DNA from: Candidatus Kryptoniota bacterium | Lineage (GTDB): Bacteria > Bacteroidota > Ignavibacteria > Kryptoniales > JAKASW01 | DNA length: 64,000 nt | Assembly (NCBI GenBank): GCA_024641705.1 | Contig: JAHECO010000008.1 | Coordinates: forward strand, 62,001-126,000 | Direction: 5' to 3' | Shown: positions 62,224 through 64,000 of the stretch, in pieces | Layout of the letters: every line of letters starts with the position of its first letter | How positions within the stretch are numbered: the stretch's first letter is position 1 | The notes under the pieces: model-generated | Told to the model about the DNA's origin: nothing | Database searches by the model: none | What the model saw: only the letters and a program-made list of their open reading frames with translations | Position numbers and translations under genes: made by a program

Positions 62224-62251
62224 TTGTCATGCCGCCGGAATTCGGTATATT
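62224..62251 (+). promoter_or_regulatory. Probable sigma70 promoter of the small membrane protein gene
   Basis: TTGTCA (62224-62229), a 16-base spacer and TATATT (62246-62251) lie 24 bases before the ATG at 62276. The 154-base region 62122-62275 is divergent, and AT-rich sequence on the other side probably holds the SLBB gene promoter. Confidence 0.5.
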
Positions 62252-62275
62252 TTGCAATAAAATGGAGCGATACAG

Positions 62276-62620
62276 ATGTTCGAACACAGAAAGGACCCGC
62301 TCTTACCCAGGCAGAAATACCTGAGGAGGCTCGCCAGACACGGCCTCTTTTCGTTCTCGATAATATTCATCTCCCTGGCCATCGGCGTAATCGGTTATCA
62401 CGCCCTCGAAGGGCTGGGCTGGGTCGATGCGACGGTCAACGCGTCGATGATACTCGGCGGAATGGGCCCTGTCAACCAGCTTCATACAACCGCAGGTAAA
62501 CTCTTCGCGTCGGCGTACGCGCTCTTTTCAGGCATCATCTTTCTCGTAGCGGCCGCAGTGCTCTTCGCCCCCGTTTTCCACCGGTTTCTCCACAAGTTCC
62601 ATCTCGACACCGGCAGATAA
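62276..62620 (+). CDS. Small membrane protein, unknown function
   Basis: A 114-residue protein with two strong transmembrane segments (about 24-43 'LFSFSIIFISLAIGVIGYHA' and 78-101 'SAYALFSGIIFLVAAAVLFA') around a loop 'MILGGMGPVNQLHTTAGKLF'. A basic N-terminus and a His-rich basic C-terminus ('FHRFLHKFHLDTGR') suggest both ends are cytoplasmic. The loop followed by a small-residue helix is reminiscent of the re-entrant pore part of two-helix ion channels, but the selectivity signature is absent and I would not assign it. GGAG lies eight bases before the ATG. It is the first plus-strand gene. Confidence 0.75.
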   Translation: MFEHRKDPLLPRQKYLRRLARHGLFSFSIIFISLAIGVIGYHALEGLGWVDATVNASMILGGMGPVNQLHTTAGKLFASAYALFSGIIFLVAAAVLFAPVFHRFLHKFHLDTGR

Positions 62621-62786
62621 ACGGAGTCGGCGCATCAAGGTACCCCTGACTACAATGTGCGACAAGCCTCACAAGCCATGAAGCTGCGCTCCGTCGGCGA
62701 CGCGGGCTATGCAACCCTGGGACTAATTATTTATATTCTTATATGAGGATATCCCCCAGTAAGAGGAACAAAGGAGACACATTCAA

Positions 62787-64000
62787 ATGAAGACCGGTCT
62801 GAACAAATACAGCTCACAATTAACTCAAAAAGCATCACAGCCAGGATCACGCGCGATGCTGTACGGCGTCGGTTTGAAGGACGCGGACATGAACAGACCC
62901 CAGGTCGGCATCGCGAGTATGGGATATGAAGGAAACACATGCAACATGCACCTGAACGACCTGGCAAAAATCGCGAAGCAGGGTGTGCAGGAAGCCGGGA
63001 TGGTCGGGCTGATATTCCACACGATCGGGGTCAGCGACGGCATGTCGATGGGAACGGAAGGTATGAAATCGTCGCTCCCTTCGAGAGAAATCATAGCCGA
63101 CTCCATCGAAGCCGTGATGCGCGCGCAGTGGTACGACGCGAACATATCGCTCCCCGGCTGTGACAAGAACATGCCCGGCTCAGTGATAGCGATGGGGAGG
63201 GTCAACCGCCCCAGCCTGATGATCTACGGCGGCACGATCAGGGCCGGCCACTGGAGCGGAAGAAAACTGGACATCGTTTCCGTCTTCGAGTCGTACGGCG
63301 AGTATATCGCGGGAAATATCAAAGAGGCAGAGATGAACGAAATTGTCAAGCACGCTTGTCCGGGGCCGGGCGCCTGCGGCGGGATGTACACAGCCAACAC
63401 GATGGCGACGGCGATCGAGACGCTCGGGATGTCGCTCCCGTACAGTTCCTCCCTCCCCGCGGACAGCGAAGCGAAGAGGAAGGAATGCCTTGCCGCCGGA
63501 AAGGCTGTCCTCGCACTGCTGGAAAAGGACCTGAAGCCGCGCGACATAATGACGAAGCAGTCTTTCTTGAATGCCATTACGATGGTCACGGCACTCGGCG
63601 GCTCGACCAACGCCGTGCTCCACCTGATTGCGATCGCGAAGTCTGTCGGCGTGAGACTGACCATCGACGACTTCCAGGCCGTGAGCGACCGGGTACCGTA
63701 TATCGCGGAACTCAAGCCGAGCGGGAAGTTCGTGATGGAAGACGTCAATGATATAGGCGGGATCCCGGCGGTGCAGAAGATGCTGCTCAAGGAAGGTCTG
63801 CTCGACGGGAATTGCATGTCGGTAACGGGGAGAACCATCGGAGAGAACATAGAGAAGGTCGCAGACCTGGCCGCGGGTCAGAAGATCGTCCACCCGTTAT
63901 CGGATCCGATCAAGAAAACCGGTCATCTCCAGATCCTCTACGGCAACCTCGCGAAGGAAGGTGCCGTCGCCAAAATAACCGGCAAGGAAGGGCTCAGGTT
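62787..64000 (+). CDS. ilvD: Dihydroxy-acid dehydratase (5' part, runs off the window)
   Basis: 404 codons of an iron-sulfur enzyme that converts 2,3-dihydroxy acids to 2-keto acids in valine, isoleucine and pantothenate synthesis. ATG 62787-62789 follows GGAG. Visible hallmarks are Cys in '[15 protein letters not shown]', '[20 protein letters not shown]', the cluster ligand Cys in '[12 protein letters not shown]', '[20 protein letters not shown]' (second cluster Cys) and '[16 protein letters not shown]'. Family members also include sugar-acid dehydratases such as xylonate dehydratase; the motifs here fit the usual IlvD branch, but the missing 3' third prevents a firm choice. It lies 166 bases after the small membrane protein gene. 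Confidence 0.94.
   Translation, partial: MKTGLNKYSSQLTQKASQPGSRAMLYGVGLKDADMNRPQVGIASMGYEGNTCNMHLNDLAKIAKQGVQEAGMVGLIFHTIGVSDGMSMGTEGMKSSLPSREIIADSIEAVMRAQWYDANISLPGCDKNMPGSVIAMGRVNRPSLMIYGGTIRAGHWSGRKLDIVSVFESYGEYIAGNIKEAEMNEIVKHACPGPGACGGMYTANTMATAIETLGMSLPYSSSLPADSEAKRKECLAAGKAVLALLEKDLKPRDIMTKQSFLNAITMVTALGGSTNAVLHLIAIAKSVGVRLTIDDFQAVSDRVPYIAELKPSGKFVMEDVNDIGGIPAVQKMLLKEGLLDGNCMSVTGRTIGENIEKVADLAAGQKIVHPLSDPIKKTGHLQILYGNLAKEGAVAKITGKEGLR

Overview
This window looks like part of a chromosome from a Gram-negative member of the Ignavibacteria/Chlorobi/Bacteroidota assemblage. The evidence is the many type IX secretion (T9SS) C-terminal sorting domains built around an 'NYPNPFNP' motif and ending in K-rich tails such as MLLLK, two long TonB-dependent receptors with carboxypeptidase-regulatory N-domains, and a PUR-alpha-like small protein next to SSB. 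Every gene from 1 to about 62.1 kb lies on the minus strand. The last two genes, from 62.3 kb, are on the plus strand.

Region 1, 1-49.6 kb: a very large glucuronoarabinoxylan utilisation locus. Reading in the direction of transcription (right to left), a strong promoter with an embedded LacI-type palindrome (about 49.6 kb) leads into a GPH sugar symporter, a TonB receptor, a secreted beta-helix-like protein and a giant FG-GAP/ASPIC/fibronectin surface protein. A Rho-independent terminator (38.45 kb) closes this unit. Next come GH8, GH115, CE15, then an internal promoter (32.14 kb), a GH35-like enzyme, a SASA/CE20-like esterase, GH43, an SDR dehydrogenase, GH10, GH30, GH67, GH27, GH43-CBM6, GH10, GH43, an SGNH esterase and GH51. 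A second copy of the same promoter/operator (about 8.95 kb) then drives GH3, a second GPH symporter, a second TonB receptor and a second beta-helix-like protein that runs off the left edge. There is no SusD gene. The outer-membrane module is TonB receptor plus beta-helix-like T9SS protein, present twice with high similarity.

How the parts fit together (inference from families and signal sequences): T9SS-tagged GH10, GH43-CBM6 and SGNH esterase would cut and deacetylate xylan outside the cell. The receptors would import oligomers. The untagged secreted enzymes (GH8, GH10, GH43s, GH51, GH67, GH115, CE15, GH27) would finish side-chain and backbone removal in the periplasm. The symporters would bring short sugars inward, where the signal-less GH3 cleaves them. 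Two genes, a GH43 and a GH10 at 12.9-15.6 kb, carry apparent single-base frameshifts, and a MITE-like palindromic repeat sits between GH67 and GH27.

Region 2, 49.7-54.7 kb: sugar support genes (ROK kinase, fucose/glucose-permease-type MFS, SGNH esterase, sugar-porter MFS). Region 3, 54.7-62.1 kb: housekeeping genes (small membrane protein, methyltransferase, PCuAC and Sco1 copper proteins, UvrC, methylmalonyl-CoA epimerase, SSB, PUR-like protein, SLBB polysaccharide export protein) with two clear terminators. Region 4, 62.2-64 kb, plus strand: a small unknown membrane protein and the 5' two-thirds of ilvD. No tRNA, rRNA, CRISPR array or complete insertion sequence was seen, and no transcription regulator gene lies in the window.
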